This document shows positions 26,401-40,900 of a stretch of DNA of 64,000 nucleotides, piece by piece (position 1 is the stretch's first letter; each line of letters begins with the position of its first letter). The DNA comes from Macropodus opercularis (taxonomy: Eukaryota; Chordata; Actinopteri; Anabantiformes; Osphronemidae), in assembly GCA_030770545.1 (NCBI GenBank), contig JAUCMP010000028.1, forward strand, positions 15,317,001-15,381,000. The letters are read 5' to 3'. Below the pieces are notes generated by a model, which saw only the letters and a list, made by a program, of their open reading frames with translations, was not told where the DNA came from and did not search any database. The position numbers were made by a program, and so were the translations under genes.

Positions 26401-29400
26401 ACTGGCCACAATCACGGAAAGGCACTGAGACGTACAGCGAATGTGACAAGAGGCAGGGAGACAGAGGGAGACGAAGGGGGAGGGAGGGGGCGACAGACGG
26501 TAAGGCAGTGTGACAGAGTGATTTTGTAGAAGAGGATGAACTGTAAATATTGACTGTGCAGAGGAGAGGGCTAAACAGTCACGCGGCACCAGAGGGGGAA
26601 TGATATCACCCACAGAGAGACGCAGCCACGTTCATGTTCGCTATTCGCCTGGAAAACACAGCAGCAATGAATCTTATTGAGACAAGATAAACATCACCCT
26701 GCTTCTCCAAGCGTAGCAGTGACTGTGTGTATAGGTACAGGACAGATTTTACCCCGATATCCAGGAGACGAGCCTGTTAAAAGCCTCAGCGGAAACCTAA
26801 ACCTCACGCCCCCAAAACCGCGCGACATCTTGACCTTTTGCTCCCTGCGACTAATCCTCGCGCTGTGGATCAAGCCTCCAGCTCAACTTGGGCTCAGCTG
26901 TCCCTCCGCTTTGGAATGTACTTCCTCTCCACCTATGATCACCATCACACGCTGTGTATGAAACGACCCATCTGTGTTACTGGTCACGATTTAGCTCAGT
27001 CAGTTGTATCACTTTGACTTTTAAGCAGTGAGTTTTAAACAGTCTCCACTTTTCCTCCTCCCAGCTGATGTCTACGATTTCAAATGAGCACTTTCCACCT
27101 GCTCTCACCTCATTATCAGGCAGAAACACTCACTCGTCAACAATCACTCACAGTTATCATGACATAATAATAATAATGTGGAAATGAACTGGACTTTATG
27201 AGGCCAGAGAGAGTACACGAAGGCTTCCACAACAGCTAAACAACCAAATTCTGAGATGTTATTATGCAGATTCTTCACTGAAGCACATTTTTATGCATTT
27301 ACCTGAAAAAAGTACAGAAGTACAGGCTCATTTGCACACACTCTTAAAATGACAGTGCTTCATTATGAAACTACGCCGTAGTACAATTGATACAATTCAA
27401 ATGAGCTTGAAAGTTGTCTAAAGACTGTGGCTCAGGGCATTTTCAGAAGTATACAGCGGTGTAGCGGTGAGCACTGTGGGCCCACACCTGCCCAGCCAGA
27501 ACCACGCAGACACGGGGAACATGCAAACGTCACATGTTCTCCAGAAGACGTCTTCAAATATCAGATAATAACCAACAATAACTGAGAGTCACATCCAGAG
27601 CGTGAGAGCTGGCGTCTTCATTTACAACGAGATGTTTTCTTCATCTCTCCCTTGGCCTCTTGTCCTGGTCTGCCCTCCCTTCCTACATCCTCTCCCTCCT
27701 GTCATACCACGTCCATGTTGAGCGGCTCATACGCGGATACAATGAGCTCCACTGTGCTGATGAAGGCTAGCATTACTGTTCACACGCAATCTGCTCCCAA
27801 CGCGGATATGTTCTCCTTCCTCTTTCTCGGATTTTCACCGCTTTTTCGACATAGACCTGCTGGAGTGTGGTAACATTTGAACTGCTAAGTGCTAAATTCC
27901 TGGTTTTAATCCAAGTTGATTCCCTGAAATCGCAACTCGTGTCAATAACGTTTTAAGCTACTAAAACATTTTTGCATAAAAAAAAAATCAAAGACTATTT
28001 AAAAATATTCTCATGCGCATTCGCACTCACTTGTTCTCGAAACTCACTGAACCAAATGCGCAGGGTCTGCTGTGACAAATAAAACCAACCGCTTCCATCT
28101 TTCTTTGATTACAGCTTCGCTTCCTGGCCAAGAATTAAGCAGAAGCAGTCACTGCTCCCACCACAATCACATTATGGAAACTAATCCGATGTTATTTTAA
28201 TTATTACAAACCAACCAGAAACATTAATCACTCCACGTCATTCTATTATTAGGGAGGGAAGCAGGTTACGTTTAATGAATGTGATAGAGGTGGAATCTCT
28301 CATTCATCATTATTAATAAGACAAAGAAATGTGTTGGGATGTTTTTAACACAGGTCTCCAATTTTGTCTCGCAAGTGTTGTGCATATTTCATACGCACAT
28401 GTGCAAATGTAGAAATATGCATGTAATGTTACTGTCAGCCTCTCCAGTGTTCCAGCCATCCGTGATAGTTTCCATGTGGTTGGCCTCAGGAATTCCTCCT
28501 TGATATTTACAGCATGCCACAGCCACAGCGGGAATATGATACCTGCCTTTCTGGCTCCATCTCTCTCCCGTTTCTTCCCCCATCTAAGTGACAAAAACAA
28601 TCGCGTTTTTCCGCTCGCTCTCTCTTCTTCCTCTTCTCTGATGCTGAGAACGTTTAGCGTCACTCACTCACTGTATGTAAAACGCTCGGACAGAGCAGCG
28701 CTGCACGTGTACCTCAACACCGTATAGGAATATGCATGTGTGTGACAGAGCAACGTAAAGTGCAAAGGAACTTATTTCTGCAGGGCTGGTCTGTGTTTCT
28801 CTTTCATTCACTCACTCTCTCTCCACTCGCTTCGACAGATCGCTTTCATAACCACTTTTCTGAGGTCGCAGCCTCGTCTGCAGTAGTCACGCAACCCCTC
28901 GCCTGCTCAGTCAGCTTCACATGCACGTACACACCACAGGAATACTACACTACACAAAAGCCCTTTCTTAAAGAGGCAGCGCGCGGCTCCATCAGCAGCC
29001 ACAACATGTTACAGGCTGCTCTTAAAGGGTCAGCATGTCTATTTATGGCTCAAAGCATTCCTCCGACGCTGCGCGACCTGCGGCCGCGGAACGAAACTGC
29101 AAGACCGGACGAAGCTTTCAGCTGCTTCTGTAACCACTTCCAACTAATTCCTACTTCCTTCAGAATGCAAATAGCTGTTTTCTGTGTGTGTTGTTTTCTG
29201 ATGTGAGCACGGAACAAAAATAGAACGGATTCATTACAGTAGCGTTATGCCTGTTCTGGTAACATCGTGCTTCAGGGGATTCATAAAAAAGCTCTCTTTA
29301 TGTGGTTAGTGCATACTTAAGAAACAATTGCTCTGAGCTTACCTCATAAACCACATCAGAATTAATGATGCCAGTGCAGGTGAGTGACAAAACTATAGCA

Positions 29401-31924
29401 AAGTAAGCGAAGACGATAACAGGAAGACAGCCATGTCTATTTAGCCCAAATGGGCTTTGTCTGTGCTGTGTTGGATTCGTTTCTGTGTGAGTCGTTTTCT
29501 CTAGTGTCTGTGTTTCTGTCTCAACACCTCTCGGTTTTCTCACCTTTGTACCAGCAGCATAGCCTGTGGTGCAACGTACAGTAAATGGAAACGACAGGGA
29601 GTCAGAGGAAGAGACAGTGGCCGCACAGATTGTGAGTGTGAGTGACTGCAAAGGCTGCAGGAAGACAGAACAGGGATCCGTTAGTTGGAAACCTCTTATA
29701 TGCAATATCAGATACCAAAGTCATCTCCAGAACGGGGGTAAGAATCAGATTCAGATATCTAAGAGGCTGCTGCCTGTTCCGACACATTCAAGATTCCTAT
29801 CTCCTAAAAAGATATCGGTGTTTGGCAAATATTCAGGGAATTCTTTGGAAAGCAAACCAGAAGTGGAATCAATTCAAAGTTCTCCCTCCCCCCACTCCAG
29901 CGCTTCATCATTATAAAACGACAATAAATAAAAAACTAGAAACCCTATGAGACGTCCCCACATGATCTAACAATCACGAGCTGGCTGAAAACTCTGAATT
30001 TTTAATGTTTCATTCAGTTTAAAACAGTCCTTTAAAGGCTCACTTTACGCAGCTCATGCACACGACTAAATGCTAAACGATAGCACTCGGGATAAAATGT
30101 TAAAATGTCTTTCATTCAAACTCCTTCCTGTATATGTCACGAGTGCGTTGAACCAGTGGACATCTGCAGGAACACACCCAGACCTCGCTGGTTTTAAAGA
30201 TCCTTATCTTCACGTCCCGTTCTGTAATCAAACCTGACACTTTGAACTTAGCCTACACAGAATGGACAGCAGCTCTTTACAAGCTGGAATGAGATTTTCC
30301 AGCTCATCAGGTCTCAGTTTGTGTTTTTTGTCATGACATTACCAGCAGTAACGGGGGTGGGGACATGGTTCGGGGGGTGGGGGGCACAGACTCAATATGG
30401 CCTGGAAATTGACTGAGAATTTGGCCAGGAGAGGTTGCATGAGAAGGAGAAGGACTTGCGGTAGCAGGGCGGGGAGGCTTGCCAAGAGAAAAGGCTCAGG
30501 CCCGAAGGCTCTTGGCAGGTGTTTTGTTTCTGCTATCCATCCAGCTGCTGACTAAAACATGGGAGGTGTTACAAGAGAATCTAGCTGCAGAGACGCTGTA
30601 ATCTCTGTAATCTTCTGTTGTAGCTGTTTTCACTCACTCTACAGCAAATTCTTTTGCTTTAAAGCACAGCTCAACACAAAAAATGTACATGAGACCAGCC
30701 AGCCAACAATATATCAGGAGACAAAAATTCATATCCCAAACAACTACATGGGCAAAGTGAACTGAGCATCAAAGGTTAAGTTTGGTCCAAGTGCCACCAC
30801 CTGTAGACGCGTGCTTCTACTTCGCAGACAGGATGATGCAGGTGTGCGATGCTGGTTGTGTCCCATCTGTTGCCCAGTGACAGCTTTGCACAGAGCAAGG
30901 ACTGCGACCATCGCGTCCACGGGGCTTCAGGACGCAGCCAGCAGGTACAGGACTATGACTATGCTGAACAAGTCATCTGTTAATCTCCTGCGCTGCACTT
31001 TGTTCATTGTTCTTCACTGTCTGTCACATGATTTTCTCCTACTGCCTAACAATAACACACAAAGAGAAGTCGTTTCTATTAGAGGAACACAGCAGCCTCA
31101 GCCTCCAGCATCACATGGCTCTGCCAATTAGGTCAAGACTAAGGGTTTTCCACTTGAACTGGTCCATCTGGCATTTTTAATAAAGATGCTGATCCACAGA
31201 TAGATAAATCAAGAACTGGTACTGTGATGGTCATTGTATTAGGGAATTATCCCTCTGCCTTTACGCCTCTGCTTTCCTCTCTGCCACCCACATCCACCTC
31301 TGTAATAAACATCATTTCTTTTATTTATTGTCTTCTTGCTTGACATGTTGACTCCATGGCAACGACATTCTTGCTGAGTAGTTAGCAAGAAAGCAAAACG
31401 AATTAAGAGTCTGAGATAAAGAAAGTGAGTGAATGAAAGTGTGTGTGAGTGGGAGGCAGTAAGAGCGACGCTGTGCAGGCCTCCAGGCCAGGGAGTGGTA
31501 GCACCCCCGGAGAAGAAGGGATTAGAAGGGAGATTAACAGGCACCGAGGCAACGAAAGGTTCATTTCAAAATCATAGTTGCCTTGAAACCTGACAGGAAA
31601 ATTGCTAAATGATGAAAAGCAGTATAGTTTGTATGTTATAGTAGGAGAACAGCATCGATAGTGAAAGAACGTGAAACTACCCTATGGGGAATCGCGCCGT
31701 CTATGCGAATAGGAAATCGCTAACTCGCGTGGTCAACAACATGTCTGGTACATTAATTCAGCTTTCGCATGTACACAGAATTCATCCACAGCAGTTTATT
31801 GTAATTCTCTTGAACTGTTTTCGTGAAAGACAAAGCAGCCTTCCACTATAACCAGATGGTAGGTTCTAAAGCCTTTAAAGAGATCCAGCATCACTGGCTC
31901 AAGCGACAAATACTCAGTAGATGC

Positions 31925-31957
<33 letters not shown>

Positions 31958-34900
31958 CCGTGTGCGTGTCTGTGTGTGTGTGGGTACGAGACAGGGAACC
32001 TATCACACATTTTATCATGACACATGTGAGTAAGCGCAGCATCTTCATCCTTAACTCATTTAGGACATATTGAGGTCATTTCGCCTGGGTTTACACAACA
32101 TTGCGTGAGAAGGGAAGGGTATCCGGTGGATCCAATTGCCCTCTGTGAGGGCGGCAGCACTCCATGAATGTGGCCTTTGAGTGGCGAGAGGCCAGCAGAC
32201 TTGCAGACAGCCTGTACTTACTGTATCTGGGAAATAGGCCTGATGCGACTTCAAACAGCCACAATGATGTTATTATGGTCCCCCCTTCTCCCCCGGGTCC
32301 CTCCCTCTCTTTTATGAGAACTTGTTGCTCGTGAGCCACAGGGAGGAGGTGGAGGAGGTGGAGGAGGTGGAGGAGGTGTCCGGCTACTCTGTTTACCTTC
32401 ATGGTACTCGACAGGACTTGGGCGGCTTCGATCTGTTTAATTACGCGTTGGTTTCACCCCCTTTAAGAGTAATAAGTATCCAACAGCAATGATTAGCTCG
32501 TTTTTTCCGCGTTGAAAATGACGTTTATTTTCTATTGGCAGAGGAGCTTTTACAACATTTATTTTATTGAGCAAAATGACAAAAACACTGGACATCATTA
32601 CTGGGATTTTCTGGGCAAAGGAAAAGGAAATAATGTCTTTGTTTTGAAAAGTAGAGGAGGATGATTTTATTGGCCGATCTCATGAACCGTGTAAACTGTG
32701 AAGATGTGGAGGTGACATCACGCTCTGGTCTGCACTGATGCTGGTTTACGGCCCAGAGTTGCAGCTTGGAGCTGGCACCATTGTTTTGCTCCACTACACT
32801 GGATCAAAGCCAACTGCATCACTGCTTCCTTCCTGCTACCTGCTCACTGCCAGCTCTCATTACGATATGTTGGCTCTGTACAAGAAAAGTTGAAATGAAG
32901 TAATATTACGTCTGAAATGACTGGTTGTCAGGTTCCTTCAGCCTAGAGTGGACCATCAGTCAGTTACGTATTAATATCAGGGTCGGGGGGGTCCTGACGG
33001 ATGGCAGCAAACTCGATCAACGGCATGGTTTTACACTATGGTGGCGTGGGACAGCGAAAGGTGTCTTCCTGCAAACAAATGTTGAGGTGGTTTCACATAT
33101 GACGCAGATATGGACTCTCTACTTTGAGCTGGTGCTATATTTACGCGGCACAGGCTGTCACATCAGCATCTATTGGCGTCAGGATGTTCTCTTGGCTGGG
33201 CTACGTTCTGACAGTGAGACAACCTACTTCTCACAGTCAGAAACCGCTTGAATACTGACGACCACCTTAAATCTGTTTCTCTTCACACGTTGGAACCTAT
33301 GTCTTGAAATGGAATTTGGATTTCAAGCGTTTTACAGTGAGCATCCACATTTGTCAACACTCAGTTTAGCCTGCATTGAGGCTAATTGTTATCATACCAT
33401 TGCATGTGTTAATCTGCAGACACAGCCAGAGAAAGCACTGAAATCCATTACAGGTGGAAGGAAAGCTACATTAGAAATCATGTATGATTGAAAAATTATG
33501 GGTGTGGTGTATGAAAAATAAATATGGGTGGAGGCTATTTCCAGCTCTGTATTTGACAGATGACACAGTATAAAAACACGGATTAGACTGTCAGTGCTCT
33601 GACTGGATAAATGCGTGTAGGCCTGTGTGATGCATATTTAAAACATTTGCAATTTGATGATGAAAACAAACCCTGGCACATTAGCATTGAGAATTTCCCA
33701 GCTCCGCACGCAAACTTAGAGCAGAGGGGGGGCCAGCGTGGGTTTTGTGTGTCTGTTGCTGTGGGTGAAGCCGGTAGCTGTTTAAACTCAGCCTAACAGT
33801 CGTCTCTCTGCAACATGCCAATTTAAACACAATCCTCCGGGACAGAAACGGAGGCTGACACTTGTGTTCGCCACCTCTTTCTGTCATTTTCCCTTCTTAT
33901 CCTCGCGCTCCCACCTCCTCCTCCTCCTTATGACGTTTTCCTCTTGTCGGAAATGTCTCGCTACGTTACCTCGGATTTTCATCTAAATGCAATCAATCCA
34001 GCGTGCGCCGTAAACACAGCTCACTCATCTTACTGCGTTTGGCATGATGAGCTCCCGTTAATATAATCTGAGTTGATCCCTTTGCTCTCTGTAATGTACC
34101 ACCTTTAAGAGATCATGTCATTGTGCCTGATGAATAAGTCATTAGGTCAGCACTGCAGTCATCCCTGAAAGGTCTACAGGCTCAGTGCCTGCGGTTTTAG
34201 GACTAATAAGGTCACACACACACCAAGGCTCTGCCATCAGCAGAGAAATGTCTTGAAATTTGCGGCTACGTGCGGTAAAAGGAATTTAATTGTATTTTCT
34301 GAAAACAATTATTTGCCAATCAAACATGAAATGTCTGATATACTGGAGTTAAAAATAAAATTAGAAAATACTGAAAGATGTTGAAACGTTGGTTGGTAGA
34401 GTTGGAAGAGATGAAGTCACACTTCAACATGATTCCTATGGTTCTGGTTAGACCCATGTAAACAGCCCTCCCTGGTTTTCCTACTTCAGAGGTCCTTCAC
34501 ACAACAGCATCTCAGCTACGAACGGTTTAAACTCCTCCAGGTGGTCCAGCAATAAGGACCTCGACACATGCTCCCATTGTCCTGATCTCATTCATATCTT
34601 AACATCTGTCCTGTTTCAGTTGGATTTGTTCTGTATTTGCTTCTGATGAATGAAAAGCGGTGGATGCATCATGACGGAACGTTAGATCTTCCAGCTGTGC
34701 AATGAGCTGATTTCATCATTAGTGGACCACGGACTAGCACTCTCACCCACCCACAGCGGGCTTCTACTGCAGGTGGCGCTGGTGAAAACCTCTAGTGTGG
34801 GGTCACACACACTTGCTTGTGCAAAATCTGAATTCCCAGTTTCTCCTACTGAATCATTATCACACTAAATACACAAATATGCACAGATCCCAGTCAGTGT

Positions 34901-37900
34901 TAGAGCCTCGCCACCAACCCTCTGTTTACTGGTTACGAATAACACCAGAGGAGCTAAAGTGCATGAGCCACGCACACAAGTCACGCGACTCTCTTGGTCT
35001 TTCTTACTCTGTCTCGCAGTCATCGCTGCTCCGTCCCCCTCTCTCCATCCTGACTGACTGACACCCGACCGGCCGGGTGAGACGGCTGTTCCTCTTTAGA
35101 TGCTGCCGATCCTGCTGCTGTTTACCTTCGTGTTACGTCTTATTTCCCATGCAGAATTGCATGTGGTTGTGTGTGACGGACTGTCTTTGCCCTCTCTGCC
35201 TCTGCTTGCGTCTGTCTCAACCCTAAAAATGTTTAGTCCGGCTCACTCATTCGATGGTAATTCAGCAGAGAGCGGGAGGTTCATTCAGAGTTCACACAGA
35301 GTGCAACGAGTTCCTGCCAGCCAATAAAAAACACACAAACTCTTAGACGCCCTTTTGCATCACATTCGCCAGTTCTCTTTAATTAGCCACATTGTAGTAT
35401 GTTTTACTGCGATACGTGCATTTTATAACTCGATTTGATTTGATGTCAATCCAATGTGCGTGGCGAACGTTTCTACAGTAGCTAACCTCATATACTGAAA
35501 GAGGGATTTTCCCCCGTAACCCTCTCCAGATAACTCTAACTGAACATGACATGATCTGAGGAACTATTTTTATTCTGCGGGTTGCATTCTGCTGCTTTCC
35601 CATATTAAACGCTGATGAAAGGGGCCTCATCTGGCTGACAGTAGTTAGCGTATCGAGCTGTATCGGGTCAGATGCCACCTTTGGTTAGTGATCTTTCCAG
35701 CCGCATGGAAACATATCGATTTACATTAGGGAACAACAGCAGGGACCACGCCTGGCCACTGTTGCACACTGAAGCACGCTTCAATTAAGATAAATGGAGG
35801 TGACAGACAAAACAAACGCTCTGATGTCCGACGCACCGCGGCGGCCAGCGTGCAGACATGACCGGGTGACATATGAGTGGTGGTCATGCCACACAAATCC
35901 AACATAGTCCAGATTATTGTCAGCCATAATAAAACGTGGCTGATGCCAGTCGGTCATGTTCTTAATGCACAAAACGAAATTATGTTATCAAGTCCAAGTC
36001 CAGCCTCAAGATGATTCATGACAAGTCAATCGTGAGCAAGTCAAGGTCTCATTTCTGATCCCACTGAACTTTAATGCTTTTGCCAGTATTAAATGGTGCT
36101 AATATATCACTATATAACATACTGGGGGTCAGTGGGAGGAGGCTGGTGCATCTGAAGTCAGCTTCACAGAAAATAAAATGAATGTATGTTTTTGCATCTC
36201 TCTGCTGGGTCCTCTTTTCTTTTTTTATGGCATCTTTGTACTTCATATTGAGTCCCGCTGAAAAGTTAATAAATGCATATATAGAGCAGCTTCCGGTCCA
36301 CTTTCAGTCTTTTCTTGGCTTGATTAATTATAGAGGAACCAGGAAAGGGTCACCTCTGACCGCGCAACTACTTTGCAGTAATTTGTTCAATGTTTTATGA
36401 GCCCACAAAACAGGGATGTGCGTATTAAAATAGCTGTTAATGCCACTGTTCAGGAAAACCCCTTGAATTAACGCTGAAAGCCTTTCTTAGTCTTAAAGTC
36501 TTATTACTTCAAATCCAGTGTGGTTGTGTACAGAGGACAAATCATCCAAAATTATTTTATAATTATTTATTTTTCAATCCTTTTCTCATCAGTGAAGTTA
36601 TGTCATCCCATGACTCATGTGGTGCGATGAGACTCATTTCCAAACTATGCAAACCTGAAATGTAGACGTTTACAGTACGAAGGTCTGATGGTTGGATTCT
36701 ACTTCTTTCTTTCTTATTTTGAACTATCACTAAATAAACAGGGTTCACTCTAATTCCTTGTTCAGATGTAGCCACTGTAGCCAACAAATAAAAAGCAGAC
36801 TGTTCTGAGGCTTAGAGATTTATCAAATGAGCTTCCAACATGTGGCTTGGTTCTAAGTCTATAAGCTATGTTGCATGTTTGCATGGAGAGCAACACACGT
36901 GCATTTGTTTGTCGCTTAAAGCGTGACTGAAACTGCATCCTGCCCAAAACACACGATCTACCAGCAGCTGTAGATAAGCTACCGTTCAGACACTCGGATG
37001 TACTTTCACGATGCTGCTAAATGTGTAAAACAACAGCTGGGGTTTGTCAGCAAGCTCGTAGCATCGCTGCGTGTTTAAAGTGCTTCCATAATATAATTAT
37101 CAACTTAATCTCCAGGGGCTTTGTTGTGCTTGTTGCTCCCGTGTGTGTCCCTCTGTGCTTCTTTTGCTCAGGCAGAGCAGCGCGCTGGGCAGTGGCTGTG
37201 ACAGTAATTACACTAGACAGCTTCCAACAATAGTGTTGGGCCAACAAAGGCTGCTGCTCCCTGTGCATGAGTCCTGGCTGTCTATTCACACTCATTCAAA
37301 CTCAGACACACACTCTACCCGTCTGTTCGCACACACACACGCCTCCCATTGCTGCGCAGCCGCCACTAGCTGTTACAGTTAGTGTCTCGCAGGGGCTCCC
37401 CTCGGCACTGATTTGAGTAATTCACTTATGGCCTTTTGTGATCCCAGGGGGCTCTGTTGACCCCCCCAGGCCAACAGAGTACAACTCCACTCAAGCGAGT
37501 TCAGTGTCTGTGGCACGAGAGGCCAGGCAGGGACAAAGCCAGTGTCATGCCTTTTATTCAGGCAACTAATGAGTTAGCTGTGAGAATCCTAAACGCTTCT
37601 CCATTCATGGTTTTCGATGCATAAAAGAGATTAGCACGGCTGGCCTGTCGTACTACTTAACAGCTATTGTGCGGCTGATTGCTGCAGTATAGGTACATTA
37701 TTTGCTGGTTATATGTTGGTTGTTTGTTGGAAATATGCGTGCGACCAAAAACGTAGGACTGCGACTTTCAGGCAACAGAAAGTAGCTTGTTGCATCTTAA
37801 ATAAATGGTAAACGGTCTGCACTCGTACAGCGCTTTTCTACCTATTGGTATTCAATGCGCTTTGACACTGCATCTATAAGTAGTAGCTTTACTCGAGAAA

Positions 37901-40900
37901 CCTGCAGGAAAAACCTTATAGTAATTACATAATAGTGAAATGAGGGAAGTCTGTGTACGCATGAATGTGCAGCAGCATTAGCTGTGTAGGCCTTTTGGCA
38001 TAAATGATGAGGATTTATGCAGGTCATAAATGTGTTACAACACATTTCAATGTAACAGTGGCCACACATCCACCTCTTTATACAGCACAGAATTACAGAC
38101 ATTGCATGTGGAGGAAAGAGGAAGCAGAAAAGCCTGAGCACTGGCATTTAGCCTGATCACGCACTTTCCGTGAAGCACACAAAGACGAGAGGTGATTTTC
38201 TCTCCAAGAGGTCAGTGAAAGATACAAAACGACAGAAAGCCGAGAAGTAAAAGAGAAAAATGAGGCCGAAAGAGAGACTAGACGAAATATTAGGCGCTGT
38301 CAAAAATACATAGAAAGAAACGGACGGAATGGCTGATATGAAAAAGATGATCCAGCACAAGGCTTTGAACGACGCAGCGTTTAGTGATACTATATTTCAT
38401 CCCATTCCAGAAAAATCTGCATCAACTCTTTATTGTTCCTTAAAATGATGAAGCTCAGGGCTGGATGCCATTGGACACTTCAAGACACTGTACCAGTGTT
38501 GGCCAGTCTGAGTCTGTTTTCAGGCCTTTTGTGACACATGACGTTTAACCGATCCGATGGGATGATGCGTTTGAAGCCCTGGCATCCTTTGGGCTTTCGT
38601 GCTACAGGACTCAAATGTGCAATCGTCCGCACGTAACACATCCAGAAATCAGCATGTAAGCATGGATTCACAGGTCGTCGAGCTGCTATTAGTTACCCAG
38701 GATGCTTAAAGGCCCATTCATGTGGACGTGGACAAGCTTCTATTCATTGTACAATTGAGGGTATGCGAACGTGGACACATTCCACACACGCGCACTAGAA
38801 ATGGCTGAGTCCTGACAGCACCAAGAAGAGCTCCTTTGTTTGATGGGACAACATGAAGAACATGGTATTTGCAACTTCCTGGCGAAAATAGGATCAATGG
38901 TGTGTTTTTTAAATAAAGGCATTGTGTGTAAAGTTTTACTCAGCCAAGGCTTTAACTAAGCTGGAAGTGCCTGAATCCAAGAACATAAATGACAATAGTC
39001 AGTAAATGACAGAGAAGCCACTAAACATTTTTTCATATGCAGGCTGAAAGGATTTGTTCCTTATCAGTGTATCTGAGTCCGTTTACAGTGAGCAAAGCAG
39101 TTACTCATTAAATGTGATTTGTATTAACTCACACCCGGAATAGTGACTTGAGATCCGCACTGAAGTGGACTAGACAATCAAAAGCAACATGCAAAATGTG
39201 AGGAATTAAGACGCGAAGTGGCCACATGTTGACCTTTCTGTTGCTAAGCGCTTTCACTACGCTTATCGTCTTGCAGCTTGCCTGGTGTTGCAGGATATAG
39301 GAAGGAAAACAGTCTGGGGTCACTGAGAGTTTAGTAAACACAAACGTCTGCCTATAATGTGACTTGATAAGCATTTCCATCCATGAGCATCATTCAGAAA
39401 CAGCTATCACGCTACTCAACTTCCCTCTTTGGAGAGTCCGGTGGTCAGCGCTGGCTCTATTTCAAACAGACTTAACACGAAAGGGAATAAACCAAATTGT
39501 GTCAAACTGGAGGCTTACGTCCATGAAATTCGCTTAAATCTGTGGACGAAAAAATAAAGACCCACATCGATTATTTCGTCTTGTTCCCTGTTTCCTGTAT
39601 TGCACAGTGGCTTGTTACAAAACCGTCTCCTGTCTGCTGGCTGACGTCAAAAGTGGCGTATGCCTGGCGTGATTCTGTGGAGTCTGTGGCCTTTCTCTTC
39701 CTCTTTTATTACAGCGCAGCCAGCATTTAGAGGCAGATAACACACACTGAAAGCGTTCGGAGAGATCTAAACGCTGATGACGCCGGGACCGTGTGCAGCG
39801 GTGCAGCGGTGCAGCGGTGCAGCGATCAGCGTGGCAGGCTGCCACAGTTGGCACAGACAGGTATAACTACCGGCCCTGTAATCTCTGATCATGTGTCTGA
39901 AAGGTGGGACATATATTAACCGAACACACCCAGACAGACAAACTCACACACTCAAATATACTTCACTGCAACGTGGATACATTTACACCGCAGGCATTTC
40001 TATTTGGACACAGAATGTGTTTTGGTGGTAACGTTAGGAGCTGTTATCATATACAGAGCAGCACTGCACTACAGGCAAGCAGATGCTTTTCAGGTTGCTC
40101 ACAGTGTGAAAGTCTGAAATTATGATGATATTTAACTTTTTACAACAAATGGTGCAATTAAGTGTACGTTGAATCACTTACTACCAGTAATAGACAATGT
40201 AGAACTATTAGGACATATTCATCCACCTTCGTCTTGATATTAACCTTTTGTCTGGTGTCTGCTGCCAACTGGGGAATTCCCATGCGAGCAGATATATTAA
40301 ATACATATACAGGCAGAAAGGTTTGAAGGACCACATCACAATGCGACAGACAGGTCAGACACGACAGGAGAGATGGTGACTGACGCCACTGTTTAACCTT
40401 CACCATCACAATGGACTCATGGAAGGTAACAGACACGGGCACACTTTTGTATGAATGCTTGCCTTGCTGATGGAAGAAGAACTTTCCCTTGGTTGAAATA
40501 AACATCACACTAGTAGCTCTTCACGCTTCACCTCAGGAAGGCAGCTCAGTGCTTTCCGATATTGTCTCTAGGTTTGTAGGTTCTCCACCTTCTGATAGCT
40601 GCTGCTGAACAGAAACTGCTTTGGTTCACATTAGAGTAACATGCAACAGAGGATGAGAGGAAGACGAGTAGGACAGACGTGTCGCCTTTTCCTTTCTGAA
40701 CCAACCATTCTGCAGTTATTCAGTTTAACAAATGAAAAGCAAGATCCTGTCTCAGTAATCTTATCGTAGTAATCATGAATTTCAGCACGGATAGAGATTC
40801 ATTACTAAGCCTTTTATGAGTTAAAAAAAACACATGGCCTGCTTAAAATTTTTAAATTAAGACAAATACAGTTTGAAAACTTAGAAAAGAGGCAGTGAAA

